In this document: positions 8,998 to 18,475 of the stretch, in pieces
How positions within the stretch are numbered: the stretch's first letter is position 1
Layout: each line of letters begins with the position of its first letter
Assembly: GCA_036505295.1 (NCBI GenBank)
Contig: DASXTQ010000019.1
Coordinates: 1 to 64,000 of the forward strand
Length of the DNA: 64,000 nt
Direction of reading: 5' to 3'
Origin: WS-7 sp036505295
Lineage (GTDB): Bacteria; Eisenbacteria; RBG-16-71-46; SZUA-252
Notes under the pieces: model-generated
What the model was told of the DNA's origin: nothing
What the model saw: only the letters and a program-made list of their open reading frames with translations
Databases searched by the model: none
Made by a program: the position numbers and the translations under genes

Positions 8998-9951
8998 ATG
9001 CCGCCCTCCGATCTGCTGCGCGAAATCCGCAGGGAAGGCTACACCTTGGGCGCGATCTGGCGTTTTTTCCGCGTGAGCCTTGCCCGAGTCTCGCGCGGCC
9101 TTCCCCAGCACCCCGAGCTGGTGCGGCCGATCGCCGCGACGGCGCTCGGCCTCTTCGTCCTGCAGTTTGTGACCGCCGTCTTGCTGTCGGTCCATGTCGG
9201 GCGCGACGTGGGGGGGGATTACCTCATCGCCTCGAGCGTGATGCTCCTATTCATTTCGTTTTGGGTTCTCACACACGTCGGTCTCCTGCTGGGCTCGCGC
9301 GATGGGCAGCGGGTGATCCGGATGCCGCTTCCCATCGCGATCACGATGCTGCGGTTCGTATCGATCCCCGCGATCGTGCTGCTCATCTTGAACCGACGCT
9401 GGGAGGCGGTCGTCTGGCTCTTCGCGGCGAGCGCGCTCACGGACGTCCTGGACGGCGTCCTTGCGCGTGCGCTTCACGTTGAGACGCGGGTCGGGGCGCT
9501 CCTGGATCCGCTGACCGACGTGACGTTCAACTCCGCGATCTTCATCGCACTCCTGGCGGTGCAGGTCGTTCCGTGGTGGGTCACCGCCCTCATGCTCACG
9601 CGCTACGCGCTCCTCGTCGGGGGGACGGTGTATTTGTATTTCTTCTACGGCCCCGTGCTCATCAAGCCGACCCTGTTCGGAAAACTAACCGGGGTCTTGA
9701 CCTCGGTTTTGGTCGGCTTCTTGCTGCTCGGCCTGTCGTGGTGGAATGAGGCGACACGCCGCAGCTTGAAGGAAGTGTTCGACGTGGGCCTCGGGGTCAT
9801 GGGGCTGGCTACGATCATTCAGGTTGTGTTCATCGGGCTCGCGAACCGGAACCTCGCACCCGAGGTCGAAGAAGTTTTTCCCGCCGAGATGCTCCGCGCA
9901 CCAGAAGGGCTCCCCGCCAAGGTCGTCGGCGAGATTCGGGGCCCCCGGTAA
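8998..9951 (+). CDS. CDP-alcohol phosphatidyltransferase family protein
   Basis: A 317-residue integral membrane enzyme. The family signature D-x2-DG-x2-AR-x8-G-x3-D-x3-D is complete in DVLDGVLARALH followed by VETRVGALLDPLTD (about residues 158-183). Several hydrophobic segments surround it (near 45-65, 75-95, 120-150, 190-260). The signature binds the metal and CDP-activated lipid head-group donor, so the protein should make a phospholipid such as phosphatidylglycerophosphate. An extra N-terminal region with two membrane segments precedes the catalytic core. The exact lipid product cannot be told. Confidence 0.85.
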   Translation: MPPSDLLREIRREGYTLGAIWRFFRVSLARVSRGLPQHPELVRPIAATALGLFVLQFVTAVLLSVHVGRDVGGDYLIASSVMLLFISFWVLTHVGLLLGSRDGQRVIRMPLPIAITMLRFVSIPAIVLLILNRRWEAVVWLFAASALTDVLDGVLARALHVETRVGALLDPLTDVTFNSAIFIALLAVQVVPWWVTALMLTRYALLVGGTVYLYFFYGPVLIKPTLFGKLTGVLTSVLVGFLLLGLSWWNEATRRSLKEVFDVGLGVMGLATIIQVVFIGLANRNLAPEVEEVFPAEMLRAPEGLPAKVVGEIRGPR

Positions 9952-10237
9952 CACCCCCCGGCTGAGTCTCGACCGGCCGGCTCGAATCCGGCCATTCCCG
10001 CAGGGCAAATTCGATTCTGGGTTGCAATCTGCATGACGCCCCCACCTTCCGCGTGGGCGCTGCAAGGTGCGGCGATCGACGCGTTTGCAAACGGGTCCGG
10101 CTTGCCGAGTTAGTGGGACGGCGTGGTGCGAGCGCGGGGCCCATCCGTGGCATGCCTCTTGCGGTCCAAGCCCGCGCTAAGTCTCTGCGATTCAAGGGAA
10201 GAGCGCAGCGCCGAGACATCTCATCGATCCGAGGCCC
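9952..10237 (+). other. Intergenic region before the giant surface-protein gene
   Basis: No gene is convincing here. It holds a T-arm-like hairpin near 9976-9995 (GCCGG, loop CTCGAAT, CCGGC) without a matching acceptor or anticodon arm that I could find. GC-rich palindromic pieces follow. The promoter of the 10238 gene presumably lies here, but no good sigma70 boxes stand out. Confidence 0.4.
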
Positions 10238-13200
10238 ATGCAGGAAACAACCCAGCCACGCAGGAGCCGCGCGAAGGCAAAGCGCCGACGCACCCGTGCG
10301 CCCGCTTTCCGCGGCACGGTCGTCGCGATGGCGTTGCTTGGATCCGTTCTGGCCCCGCCCGCGATCGCGGGGCCCGGGACCGGCACGGCGATCATTCTGG
10401 GACCGAGCCCCATCGCGGTAACGGACAGCAGTATCTGGACGATTCAATACGCGCCGACCGAGGATTTCTCCGCCACCGGTGGGTTGGTCGACGTGGTCAT
10501 TCCTTCCGGTTGGACACCGCCGCAGACCTCGAGTCCCATCTCGCCGGGTTATGTCAGCTGGACCGACGACAACTACGTGAACTCGGTGGTCACCGTCGGC
10601 GACACGATTCGTCTTTTTCTGGGCGCGCCGCCCAAAGACCCGTTTCAGGCCGGCGGGTCGGTCAGCGTCCTCTACGGGGCGGGCGGCGGCCACGCATCGG
10701 CGCACCCCCAGACAACGGCGCAGGACACCGTCTACTTTCGCGTCCGGAGCGATCCCACGCTCACCGGATCGCCGGCGGCCATTCAGTTCTCCCCGTGGGT
10801 TTCGGTGGTTCCGGGCCGGGTCGCCTCCGCGAAGGTCGTGGACGGAGCCAACACGGTGGTGGGCACCCTGACCCGCACGACCGATCAGGACTCGACGCAG
10901 CTCTTCCTGCGCGGTTACGACAAGTACGGGAACCTCACGCGCCTGATCCGGGCGAACTGGACTCTGACCGGCGGAGTCGGAGCGCCCGTGCCGAGCAACG
11001 GCACCGGCACGGTGCTCAAGCTCGACACGCCTGGTACGGCGTACGCCATCGCGGACAGCGCCGGGGTGTGGTCCGATTCGACGGGAGCGATCACGGTGGT
11101 CCACGGGGCCTACGCGGGGCTTGCGATGACCGCGCCCGGGTCCGTCGCCGCGGGAACCGCGTTCCCGGTCACCGCGGGCTCGCGGGACGCGGACGGCAAC
11201 ACGATCACCGGCGGCCCGGGATCGGCCGCATCCCTGACCTACATCGCGTTCGCCGATTCCGTGGGTCCCACGCCCGCCGATCCGAATCTCGTGAGCGCGG
11301 GCGCCATTCTTTCGAGCGGCGTCTACTCGGGATCGCTCATCGCGCGGAAGGCAGGAGCGTTCTACTTTTCCGTGATCGACTCGACGGCGGGATACCTCTC
11401 GAGCAGACATGGCGTCGCCGTTTCCCCAGGAGGCCCCGACCGGATCGCGCTTACGCCCGACACCTTGAGGCTCACCGCCGGCGTGCCCGACACGGTCACC
11501 GTGCGCGTTGTGGACGCATTCGGGAATCGTTCTCCAGTCCCGGCTCCGGAGACGCTCACGCTCTGGACCGATCGCCCCGCGGGCACCTTCCAGAACGTCG
11601 CGGGCACGACCACGATCTTCGAGATCACGATTCCTGCGTTCGCCGACTCCGCGCGCTTTCGCTTCCGAGACACCCAGAGGACGACGGCCGAGGGGCGCGT
11701 CCGCGCCATCGACGCGAACGGTACCTCCCCCTTTCTCGGGACGGCCGGCGCGCCTGTCTTCACCCAGCCGAACGTACCCGCAGCGGTCGTGCTGACCGCG
11801 ACGCCCGACACGCTCGTCGCGAACGGCGTCGATTCGGTTCTCGTATCGGGCGCGGCCCTCGATTCGTTCGGGAACGCCGTCGCGCAGGGGGAGCGCTTCG
11901 CGTTCGACGGGGGCGCCCTGCTCACCGAGGTCACCGATCAGGATCCGGGGACCCCGGGCGCGCAGCTGCTCGCCGACTCCACGGGTGCCGTGCGCGGCTT
12001 CGTCAGGGTCGGAGTCACGGCCGGCCTGGGTGGGGCTACGGTTCAATCCGAGCGGGGAAGCGCGACCGGCGCCGCTCCGATTCGTCTTCTCGCCGGTGCA
12101 CCCTCCGGCGCGATCACCCTCTCCGCTTCCCCGGACTCGCTCGCAGCGGACAGCCTGGCGACGCTGACCCTCGGTGCGGCGGGCCTCCACGACGCGAACG
12201 GCAACCAGGTGGAGAACGGCGAGAAATACACGGTCTCGACCACGCTCGGCGCGATTCAGAACGCCGACGCCGATCCGGCGCCCGGTATCCAGATCCCCGC
12301 ATCCGGCGGCGGGATCTCGCTCTCGCTCTTCGGAGGCGATTCGTTGGGGACGGCGCAGGTCACCGCGACCGCGCTGCGCAACGGCTCCTCGACCGGGACC
12401 CTGGGTATCCGGCTCGTACCGGGGGCCGTGAGCGCGTCGCGTTCGACCGTCACCGCGGATTCGCCCGTTCCGGTCGGCGCTTCCGGGAGCGTGGTGGCGA
12501 TTACCCTCCGGGATGGCCAGGACCATCCTCTCGGCGGCGTCCAGGCGGCTTCGGTCGTGGTCACGGTGGTTGGCGCATCGGCAAGCACCACGCCGCTCGC
12601 CTCCGCGACCGATTCCGGAGGCAGGATCGATTTCCGCGCCACGGCCACGATCCCGGACACCGGTTCCGTCCGCGTCACGGCACGGGGGATCCCCCTTGCC
12701 GCAGAGCCCGGGATCGTCTTCCAGCCGGGACCGCTCGATCACTACACCGTCGCGGGCCCGGCGCCACCTTTGACGGCCGGATCCGGCATCATTTTGACGA
12801 TTAACGCGCATGATTCGTTCGGGAACTCCCTGCCCGGGCAGAACGGGAACGTGCTCCGGCCCACAGTGACCTCGGGCGGCGCGACCGTCCCCGACTCGGT
12901 CATCCTCGCGGGCGGCGCCGCCTCGATTCCCGTGACCCCGACGCTTGCGAGCCCCCTCACGATTGTCGTGAGCGACGGCCCGCGCTCGGTGACCTACGGG
13001 CCGGTCGCGGTGAACCCGCCGGCGGGCCTCACGATGTCCCCCGACTCGCTCTCGCTCACCCCTGCACAAGCCGGAACCGTGACCGTCACGGCACGCGACG
13101 GCCAGGGCAACCCGATCTCCGGACTCGCGCTCACCGTGTTCCTCGGGGGGCCGAGCGCTATGGGTTCTCTCGAATCGCTCGGGTCAACCTCCGGGGGTCC

Positions 13201-16200
13201 GGGGTCACAAGGCGGCATCACTAACGGCTCGGGCCAGCTCGCGGTCCGCTACCGGGCGCCGAACGCGGCCCCTGCCGCGGATTCGATCTTCGCGAGCGGC
13301 GGCTCGCTCGGTCCGGTCGGGATCCGCGCCGCGACGGCTCCCGGCGCGACCGTCGCGCTGCGCGTGTCGCCCAAGTCGCTGAGCTGGACGGCCGGCGTGC
13401 CGGAGAGCGTGCTCGTGGAGGCCGTCGATTCGTTCGGGAACGTTGTCGTGACGGACGGCGCGCCGGTCACGATGCGCGGAGCGGGCTCGGTCGTGTGGGG
13501 CCCGGCCTCGGGCCCGCTCGTCGCGGGCCGGTTCGTGTCCACCGGACGGGACACCGTGGCGGAGTCTGTCGCGATCGCGGCGGACCGCACAGGCGGCAGC
13601 AGCGGAACCGGCGGCACGGCGACGGTGTCTCCCGCCTCGCCCTCCGGCGCGATCCCCATCGCGGCCACCCGCGACAGCTTGACGGCCGACGGCAGGAGCG
13701 CGTCCACCGTCGTGCTCGGGCCGGTGCGGGACGCGTTCGGGAACCTCGTCAGCGCTGGAACGCTCGTGGGCGTGAGCGCGCAGGCGGGGACCCTGCTCGC
13801 CTCGGACGCCAGCGCGCTCTTCCCGGGCCTCGACTTGGCGACGGCCGCGGACGGCAGGGCATCCTTGATCCTGATCGCTCCGGGCGCGCCCGGTCCCGAT
13901 ACCCTCACCGCCGCATCCCGCGCCGGGTCCGCCACAGGAAGCCACGCCTTCACCTACGTGCCGCCTCCTTCGCTGGCCTACGTCGCGGGCTCGCTGGCGC
14001 CGGGAGCCGTGATCCCCGGGGGAAGCGTCTCGTTCGCGCTCCAGGTGCGGAACACGGGCGCGGGCGCGATCCAGCTCGGGACCGGATCCCTCTTCTCGTT
14101 CGGCGCGGGCGCGACCACCTTCACGGCGGCGCTCGGCTCACCGGCCGCGGTTGGTGCGGGCGCTACGACGACGCTGACGTTCGCAGCGGGAACCGTCCCC
14201 GCCGCGCTGACCCCCGGCGCGTACGCGCCCAGCTTTCAGGCGGCCGGCACGGGTGCCACCGGGGACGCCTTCGACTTCTACCTGAGCCTCGCCGGGTCGC
14301 AGGTGAGCGTGCTCGGGCTGAGCGTCGCCGCGGTCAGCGCCTCACCTGATCCCGCGCCGCTCGGATATCAGAATCTTTCGCTGGTCTTCGACGTCGCGAA
14401 TCTATCCGGGACGCCGGGCGACCTCACGGGCGGCAGCCTGAGCTACTCGACCGGGGCCTTCATCAGCGGCGCGCCGACACCTTCCCTCGGAACGACAATC
14501 CCGGCCGGCGGAACCACCCGGTTCACGTTTCCGGTCGCCGTGCCGTCGGGCGGGATCCCTTCCGGGACGATGATCAACTCGACGCTCCAGGCGACGGTCA
14601 CCTTCGCGGGCACGCCGGTGGTTGCGTCGAGCTCCATCCCGCTCAGCTTCCGCGTGATCTCGGCCGCTCGCGTCGTCGCGGTCGCGGGCAGCGGGACGCC
14701 GCAGCGTCTCCTGCGCGGGCGGACGTTCGCTCCCACCTTGCGCGTCGCGAACACGGGCGCGGCGGCGGTCACCCTCAATCGAAATACCACGCGGCTCGAG
14801 CTCGACGCGGGCGGAACGACGCTTACGACGGCGCTATCCGCGAACACCGCCGTCCTCGCTTCCGACCAGGCGACCCTCGCGTTCGACTCGCTCGCGGTCC
14901 CGGCGGGCGGCGTGCCCAAGGGGCGCTACCGCGCGCGTGTCTTCCTCGACGGCACGGAATCCGGACAGGCCTTTGCCGACACCGTTCCCTCGGCGCCCGA
15001 CAGCATCGACGTTCTCGACCCCGCGCTCCTCACGGTCCTTGCCGGGTCGCTCGCTCCGGGCACCGTGAGCGCGGGGCAATCGCGTTCCGTGTCGCTCACG
15101 CTCCGGAACGACGGTGACGTGCCCTTCGCGCTCGACCCCGCAACAGCGCTCAGGCTCGGCGCCCCGGTGTCGGTCACGCGCACGCTGAGCGCCTCGCCCA
15201 CCCTGAACGCCGGCCAGTCGCTCAACCTTGCCTTCACCGGCGGACCTCTGGGCTCTTCCGCCGCGCCTGGGGACGCCGCGGCGACGCTCGACGTGTTCGG
15301 CATGGAAGACGGCGTCGCACGCGCCCAGAGCCTCCCCGGGGGCACGCTCCACGCGATGCCGCCGGCGCTGCTTCAGTACGTCGGGCGCTCGACCGCGCCG
15401 AGCCACATACGTCCGGGCCAGACGGTGGACCTCACCCTCGATGTTCAGAACAGGGGCGGGTCCCCCTTCGTGATCGATCCCGCCCAGACGCGCTTCACCT
15501 TGAGCGACGGCAGCGAGGTCATGACCGGCCTCGCCTCCGGCCCCGCCTTTCTGCTCGCACCGAGCACCCAGGCCGCGCTCGTGTTCCCGGGCGTTCTCGT
15601 CCCCGCGGCGATGGCGAGCCAGCCCTATCGGGTGGACCTCGCGATCGGCGGGACCGAATGGGCGCTGGCCGCGAGCGCCGCCGCGACCTCTCCCGACAGC
15701 GAGCTCACCGTGCTCGGGCAGCTCGCCGCGATCCAGGTCCGCGGCGTCGACGCGGCCGTGCCGGTCCAGCTCGTGCGGGGCGGGCCGCCGATCCGCGCAT
15801 GGGGGCTCGAGCTCTTGCCGCTCGTCCAGACCGGCGTTTCGACGAAGGATTCCCTGACGTCGGTCGCGATCACCATCGTCGCCGACGGCTCCACCGGCCT
15901 CCCGCCCGCGTCCTCGGTGTCCTCGATCTCGCTCCGCGATCGCGTGGGTGCGCTCCTCGCGCAAGGGGCGCCGCCTCCGGGCGCGCCGAATCCCTTCACC
16001 CTCAGCCTGACCCAGCCGCTCATCATGACGAACGGGCCGGAATCGCTCTTCGTCGATGTCGCGTTCCGCCCAGGCTCGTCCGCCGTCCGTGTCGCGCTCC
16101 AGGTCGCGCAGGCGAACGACCTCGTGGCCCTCGACGCGCTCACCGGCACCCGCGTGCCCATCGTGGGGGGCGGCGGGCTTCCATTCGCGGCGCTCGCCTC

Positions 16201-16510
16201 GCGCGAGATCACGTTCTTCGACCGGGCGCACGGCTATCCGAATCCCTTCCACGCCGGGAGCGAAGCGGTCCTTCTCTCCTACGTTCTTGGCCAGGACGCT
16301 TCGGTCAAGGTTTCCATCTACACGCTCCTGGGCGACCTGGTGCGGGAGCTGTCGCTCCCTTCGGGAGGCGTCGGTGGCGCGAGCGGCTTGAACGAAGTGC
16401 GTTGGGACGGACGGAACGGCAAAGGAGAGATCGTGCGCCCCGGTGTCTACGTCGCCCGGATCGAAGGACCGGGGGTGAGCGAGCAGGTCAAGGTGGGGGT
16501 GCTGCGATGA
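10238..16510 (+). CDS. Giant secreted surface protein with repeated Ig-like domains and FlgD-like C-terminus
   Basis: A 2090-residue exported protein. The N-terminus is strongly basic, then hydrophobic (VVAMALLGSVLAPPAIA), a long signal peptide. The bulk consists of repeated beta-sandwich modules of the Big_1/invasin kind, marked by recurring phrases such as DSFGN, DAFGN and SPDSL, followed from about residue 1240 by modules of another type (VLAGSLAPGTVSAGQS, LRNDGDVPF). The last 95 residues are an FlgD-like Ig domain beginning GYPNPF and ending VRPGVYVARIEGPG. Such architecture suggests a long cell-surface stalk or adhesin. Its stop overlaps the next start as ATGA, tying it to a PorV-like outer-membrane protein. 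Confidence 0.85.
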   Translation: MQETTQPRRSRAKAKRRRTRAPAFRGTVVAMALLGSVLAPPAIAGPGTGTAIILGPSPIAVTDSSIWTIQYAPTEDFSATGGLVDVVIPSGWTPPQTSSPISPGYVSWTDDNYVNSVVTVGDTIRLFLGAPPKDPFQAGGSVSVLYGAGGGHASAHPQTTAQDTVYFRVRSDPTLTGSPAAIQFSPWVSVVPGRVASAKVVDGANTVVGTLTRTTDQDSTQLFLRGYDKYGNLTRLIRANWTLTGGVGAPVPSNGTGTVLKLDTPGTAYAIADSAGVWSDSTGAITVVHGAYAGLAMTAPGSVAAGTAFPVTAGSRDADGNTITGGPGSAASLTYIAFADSVGPTPADPNLVSAGAILSSGVYSGSLIARKAGAFYFSVIDSTAGYLSSRHGVAVSPGGPDRIALTPDTLRLTAGVPDTVTVRVVDAFGNRSPVPAPETLTLWTDRPAGTFQNVAGTTTIFEITIPAFADSARFRFRDTQRTTAEGRVRAIDANGTSPFLGTAGAPVFTQPNVPAAVVLTATPDTLVANGVDSVLVSGAALDSFGNAVAQGERFAFDGGALLTEVTDQDPGTPGAQLLADSTGAVRGFVRVGVTAGLGGATVQSERGSATGAAPIRLLAGAPSGAITLSASPDSLAADSLATLTLGAAGLHDANGNQVENGEKYTVSTTLGAIQNADADPAPGIQIPASGGGISLSLFGGDSLGTAQVTATALRNGSSTGTLGIRLVPGAVSASRSTVTADSPVPVGASGSVVAITLRDGQDHPLGGVQAASVVVTVVGASASTTPLASATDSGGRIDFRATATIPDTGSVRVTARGIPLAAEPGIVFQPGPLDHYTVAGPAPPLTAGSGIILTINAHDSFGNSLPGQNGNVLRPTVTSGGATVPDSVILAGGAASIPVTPTLASPLTIVVSDGPRSVTYGPVAVNPPAGLTMSPDSLSLTPAQAGTVTVTARDGQGNPISGLALTVFLGGPSAMGSLESLGSTSGGPGSQGGITNGSGQLAVRYRAPNAAPAADSIFASGGSLGPVGIRAATAPGATVALRVSPKSLSWTAGVPESVLVEAVDSFGNVVVTDGAPVTMRGAGSVVWGPASGPLVAGRFVSTGRDTVAESVAIAADRTGGSSGTGGTATVSPASPSGAIPIAATRDSLTADGRSASTVVLGPVRDAFGNLVSAGTLVGVSAQAGTLLASDASALFPGLDLATAADGRASLILIAPGAPGPDTLTAASRAGSATGSHAFTYVPPPSLAYVAGSLAPGAVIPGGSVSFALQVRNTGAGAIQLGTGSLFSFGAGATTFTAALGSPAAVGAGATTTLTFAAGTVPAALTPGAYAPSFQAAGTGATGDAFDFYLSLAGSQVSVLGLSVAAVSASPDPAPLGYQNLSLVFDVANLSGTPGDLTGGSLSYSTGAFISGAPTPSLGTTIPAGGTTRFTFPVAVPSGGIPSGTMINSTLQATVTFAGTPVVASSSIPLSFRVISAARVVAVAGSGTPQRLLRGRTFAPTLRVANTGAAAVTLNRNTTRLELDAGGTTLTTALSANTAVLASDQATLAFDSLAVPAGGVPKGRYRARVFLDGTESGQAFADTVPSAPDSIDVLDPALLTVLAGSLAPGTVSAGQSRSVSLTLRNDGDVPFALDPATALRLGAPVSVTRTLSASPTLNAGQSLNLAFTGGPLGSSAAPGDAAATLDVFGMEDGVARAQSLPGGTLHAMPPALLQYVGRSTAPSHIRPGQTVDLTLDVQNRGGSPFVIDPAQTRFTLSDGSEVMTGLASGPAFLLAPSTQAALVFPGVLVPAAMASQPYRVDLAIGGTEWALAASAAATSPDSELTVLGQLAAIQVRGVDAAVPVQLVRGGPPIRAWGLELLPLVQTGVSTKDSLTSVAITIVADGSTGLPPASSVSSISLRDRVGALLAQGAPPPGAPNPFTLSLTQPLIMTNGPESLFVDVAFRPGSSAVRVALQVAQANDLVALDALTGTRVPIVGGGGLPFAALASREITFFDRAHGYPNPFHAGSEAVLLSYVLGQDASVKVSIYTLLGDLVRELSLPSGGVGGASGLNEVRWDGRNGKGEIVRPGVYVARIEGPGVSEQVKVGVLR

Positions 16511-18450
16511 GAATGCGGCGATGCTTCCGTAACCGGCGCGTCCTGCGCCGCCAACTTCGCCGGGTCAACGCCCGGCGCCTGGTCCGCGCCATCTGCGCCG
16601 CGTCGCTTCTCCTCGCCGCGTTTTTCGGAACGCGGGCGCGCGCCTCGGGCCAGACCGCGGGGACGTCGGACCTTCTTTCGACGCCGGCGGGCTGGCCGAG
16701 CACGGGCGCCGCGAGCGGCTTCACAGGCGTGGCGCTCGATCCGCTCGCGATCTACATGAATCCGGCCGGCCTGGCGGCGCAGGATGAGCGCTCCTTCCTG
16801 GTCCACCACGGAATGCTCCAGTTCTCCACGACCTGGGACCTTGCCGCCGTCTCCTATCCCGTTCCCGGTCTTGGAGGCGTCGGCCTCGGCTTCGTGCGGA
16901 TCGGAACCGGCGGGATCGACGCCTACGACGCGGGGAACCGGCCGCTGGGCTCGATCGTCTACCGCGAGACGGCGGCGGCCGTCAGCGTCGCGCGACGCGT
17001 GCGCGGGCCGATCTGGGGCGGGCTCACCTTCAAGATCTTGGGGCAGTCGCTCGGCGACGTCTCGGCATCGGCCCCCGCGCTCGACGTGGGTTTCCTCTAC
17101 CGCCCGGCCGTGCTGCGCGGTGGTCAAATCGGCGTGTCGGCGCAAAACGTCGTCGCGGGCTCGCTGGACCTCGGCGGCGCGTCTTCGGTGCTTGACCGAT
17201 CGTTCCGCCTCGGGCTCGGAAGCCCGGAATGGCGCCTGAACCCAATGAGCGCAGGAAGGGTCGTGCTCGACGTCGGGACCCGCGGGAAGGAAGGGATGAA
17301 GCCGCGCGTCGGCCTCGAGTTCACGCGCGCGGGACTGGGCGCCGTTCGCGCCGGGATTTCGAACGGGGACCCCATTTTCGGCGTGGGGCTCCGCTTCCGG
17401 CGCTACGGCTTCGATTACGCCTACCAGAGCGGAAGCGTCGAGGCGACCCAGCAGTTCGCGTTACGCATGGCGTGGGGCGAGCCGATCAGCAAGTACGAAT
17501 CGCGCCGCATGGCCGAGCTTCGGCGGGCGGCGGAGGATTCCATCCGCGCGGAACGCGCGGGCGAGATCGCACGCGACCGCAAGAAGGCGGAGATCTCGGA
17601 GAGCTCGGGTGACTGGGAGACCGCGCTTGTGCTCTGGGAGGTTCTCCAACGCGCGGATCCCGGCGAGCCGAGCTACACCCAGCGTGCCGGGCGGGCGCGT
17701 GTCGAGATCGAGCGGAACGCCCAGGCCGCGATTGCCTCGGAGAGCGTGCGCCGCCTCAGGTCCACGCTGGCGGAGATGGCCCGCCAGGCGCTCTCGCGGG
17801 GGGACGTCGAAGAAGCGGCGGGTCTCGTGCGCGGGATTTCAACCGGGGGCGGCTCGGATGGCGCGTCCCAGGACACCCTCGCCGCCCTTGTCCGGGACGT
17901 CGCCGCCGCGCGCGATCGTGCCGCCGCGCGCGCTCTCTCCCGCGCCGACTCGCTTGAAGAGCGGGGACGACTCCTCGACGCCGCGGGCCAGGTGGCGCTC
18001 GCGCTGAGGCTCAAGCCCGACGATCCGCGCGCACGCGCGCTGTGGGACGCCCTCCAGGGCTCGCTCGGCAAGAGCGCCTCGGAAGCGCAGACCCTGAGCC
18101 GCAAGCTGGCCGCTCTCGGCGCACTGAATGAAGTGGCGCGGGCGTTCGCGGAAGGACGGTATGCGGAGGCGAAGGCGGCGGTCGAGCGGTCGCTCGCGCT
18201 CGATCCCACGAGCCCCGAAGCGCGGGACTGGCGCGACCGAATCCAGCGCAGGCTCACGACGCCGAAGCCCGAGCTCGATGCGCGGATCAAGCAGCTCTAC
18301 ATCAAGGGCATGGAGGCGTTCACCGCGGGCGACTACCGCGAGGCGCTCCGGAACTGGGAGCAGATCCTCCTGCTCGATCCTCTGAACGAGAGCGCCCGTC
18401 GGAACGTTCTCGAAGCGAGGGAGCGGATGAAGTCGGAGGCGCGCCGATGA
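16507..18450 (+). CDS. PorV/UPF0164-like outer-membrane barrel with C-terminal TPR region
   Basis: A 647-residue envelope protein. After a basic signal peptide (hydrophobic ASLLLAAFFGTRA), residues about 55-325 resemble PorV/PorQ-type barrels: GASGFTGVALDPLAIYMNPAGLA, alternating strands and GVGLGFVRIGTGGIDAY. The second half is charged and helical, with TPR-like units such as SGDWETALVLWEVLQRADP and GDYREALRNWEQILLLDPLN. Barrel-plus-TPR proteins of this sort often accompany secreted FlgD-like or T9SS-type cargo, and this gene is translationally coupled to the giant protein before it. A role in exporting or holding that protein is inference. Confidence 0.75.
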   Translation: MRMRRCFRNRRVLRRQLRRVNARRLVRAICAASLLLAAFFGTRARASGQTAGTSDLLSTPAGWPSTGAASGFTGVALDPLAIYMNPAGLAAQDERSFLVHHGMLQFSTTWDLAAVSYPVPGLGGVGLGFVRIGTGGIDAYDAGNRPLGSIVYRETAAAVSVARRVRGPIWGGLTFKILGQSLGDVSASAPALDVGFLYRPAVLRGGQIGVSAQNVVAGSLDLGGASSVLDRSFRLGLGSPEWRLNPMSAGRVVLDVGTRGKEGMKPRVGLEFTRAGLGAVRAGISNGDPIFGVGLRFRRYGFDYAYQSGSVEATQQFALRMAWGEPISKYESRRMAELRRAAEDSIRAERAGEIARDRKKAEISESSGDWETALVLWEVLQRADPGEPSYTQRAGRARVEIERNAQAAIASESVRRLRSTLAEMARQALSRGDVEEAAGLVRGISTGGGSDGASQDTLAALVRDVAAARDRAAARALSRADSLEERGRLLDAAGQVALALRLKPDDPRARALWDALQGSLGKSASEAQTLSRKLAALGALNEVARAFAEGRYAEAKAAVERSLALDPTSPEARDWRDRIQRRLTTPKPELDARIKQLYIKGMEAFTAGDYREALRNWEQILLLDPLNESARRNVLEARERMKSEARR

Positions 18451-18475
18451 CCGCACGCGGCGACGAGACGCGTCG

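Noticed and set aside
9960..10000. T-arm-like hairpin suggesting a tRNA
   Set aside because: The loop CTCGAAT and stem fit a T arm, but no matching acceptor, D or anticodon arms were found upstream or on the other strand.
10000..10120. Possible cyclic-di-GMP (GEMM-like) riboswitch before the giant gene
   Set aside because: GGGCAAA, TGACGC and TTGCCGA pieces recall the motif, but the conserved GCAAAGCC segment is absent and the stems do not form.
9830..13069. A 1079-codon minus-strand frame over the giant protein gene
   Set aside because: Highly arginine-, glycine- and aspartate-rich mirror of the plus-strand coding sequence, with no start region or motif.
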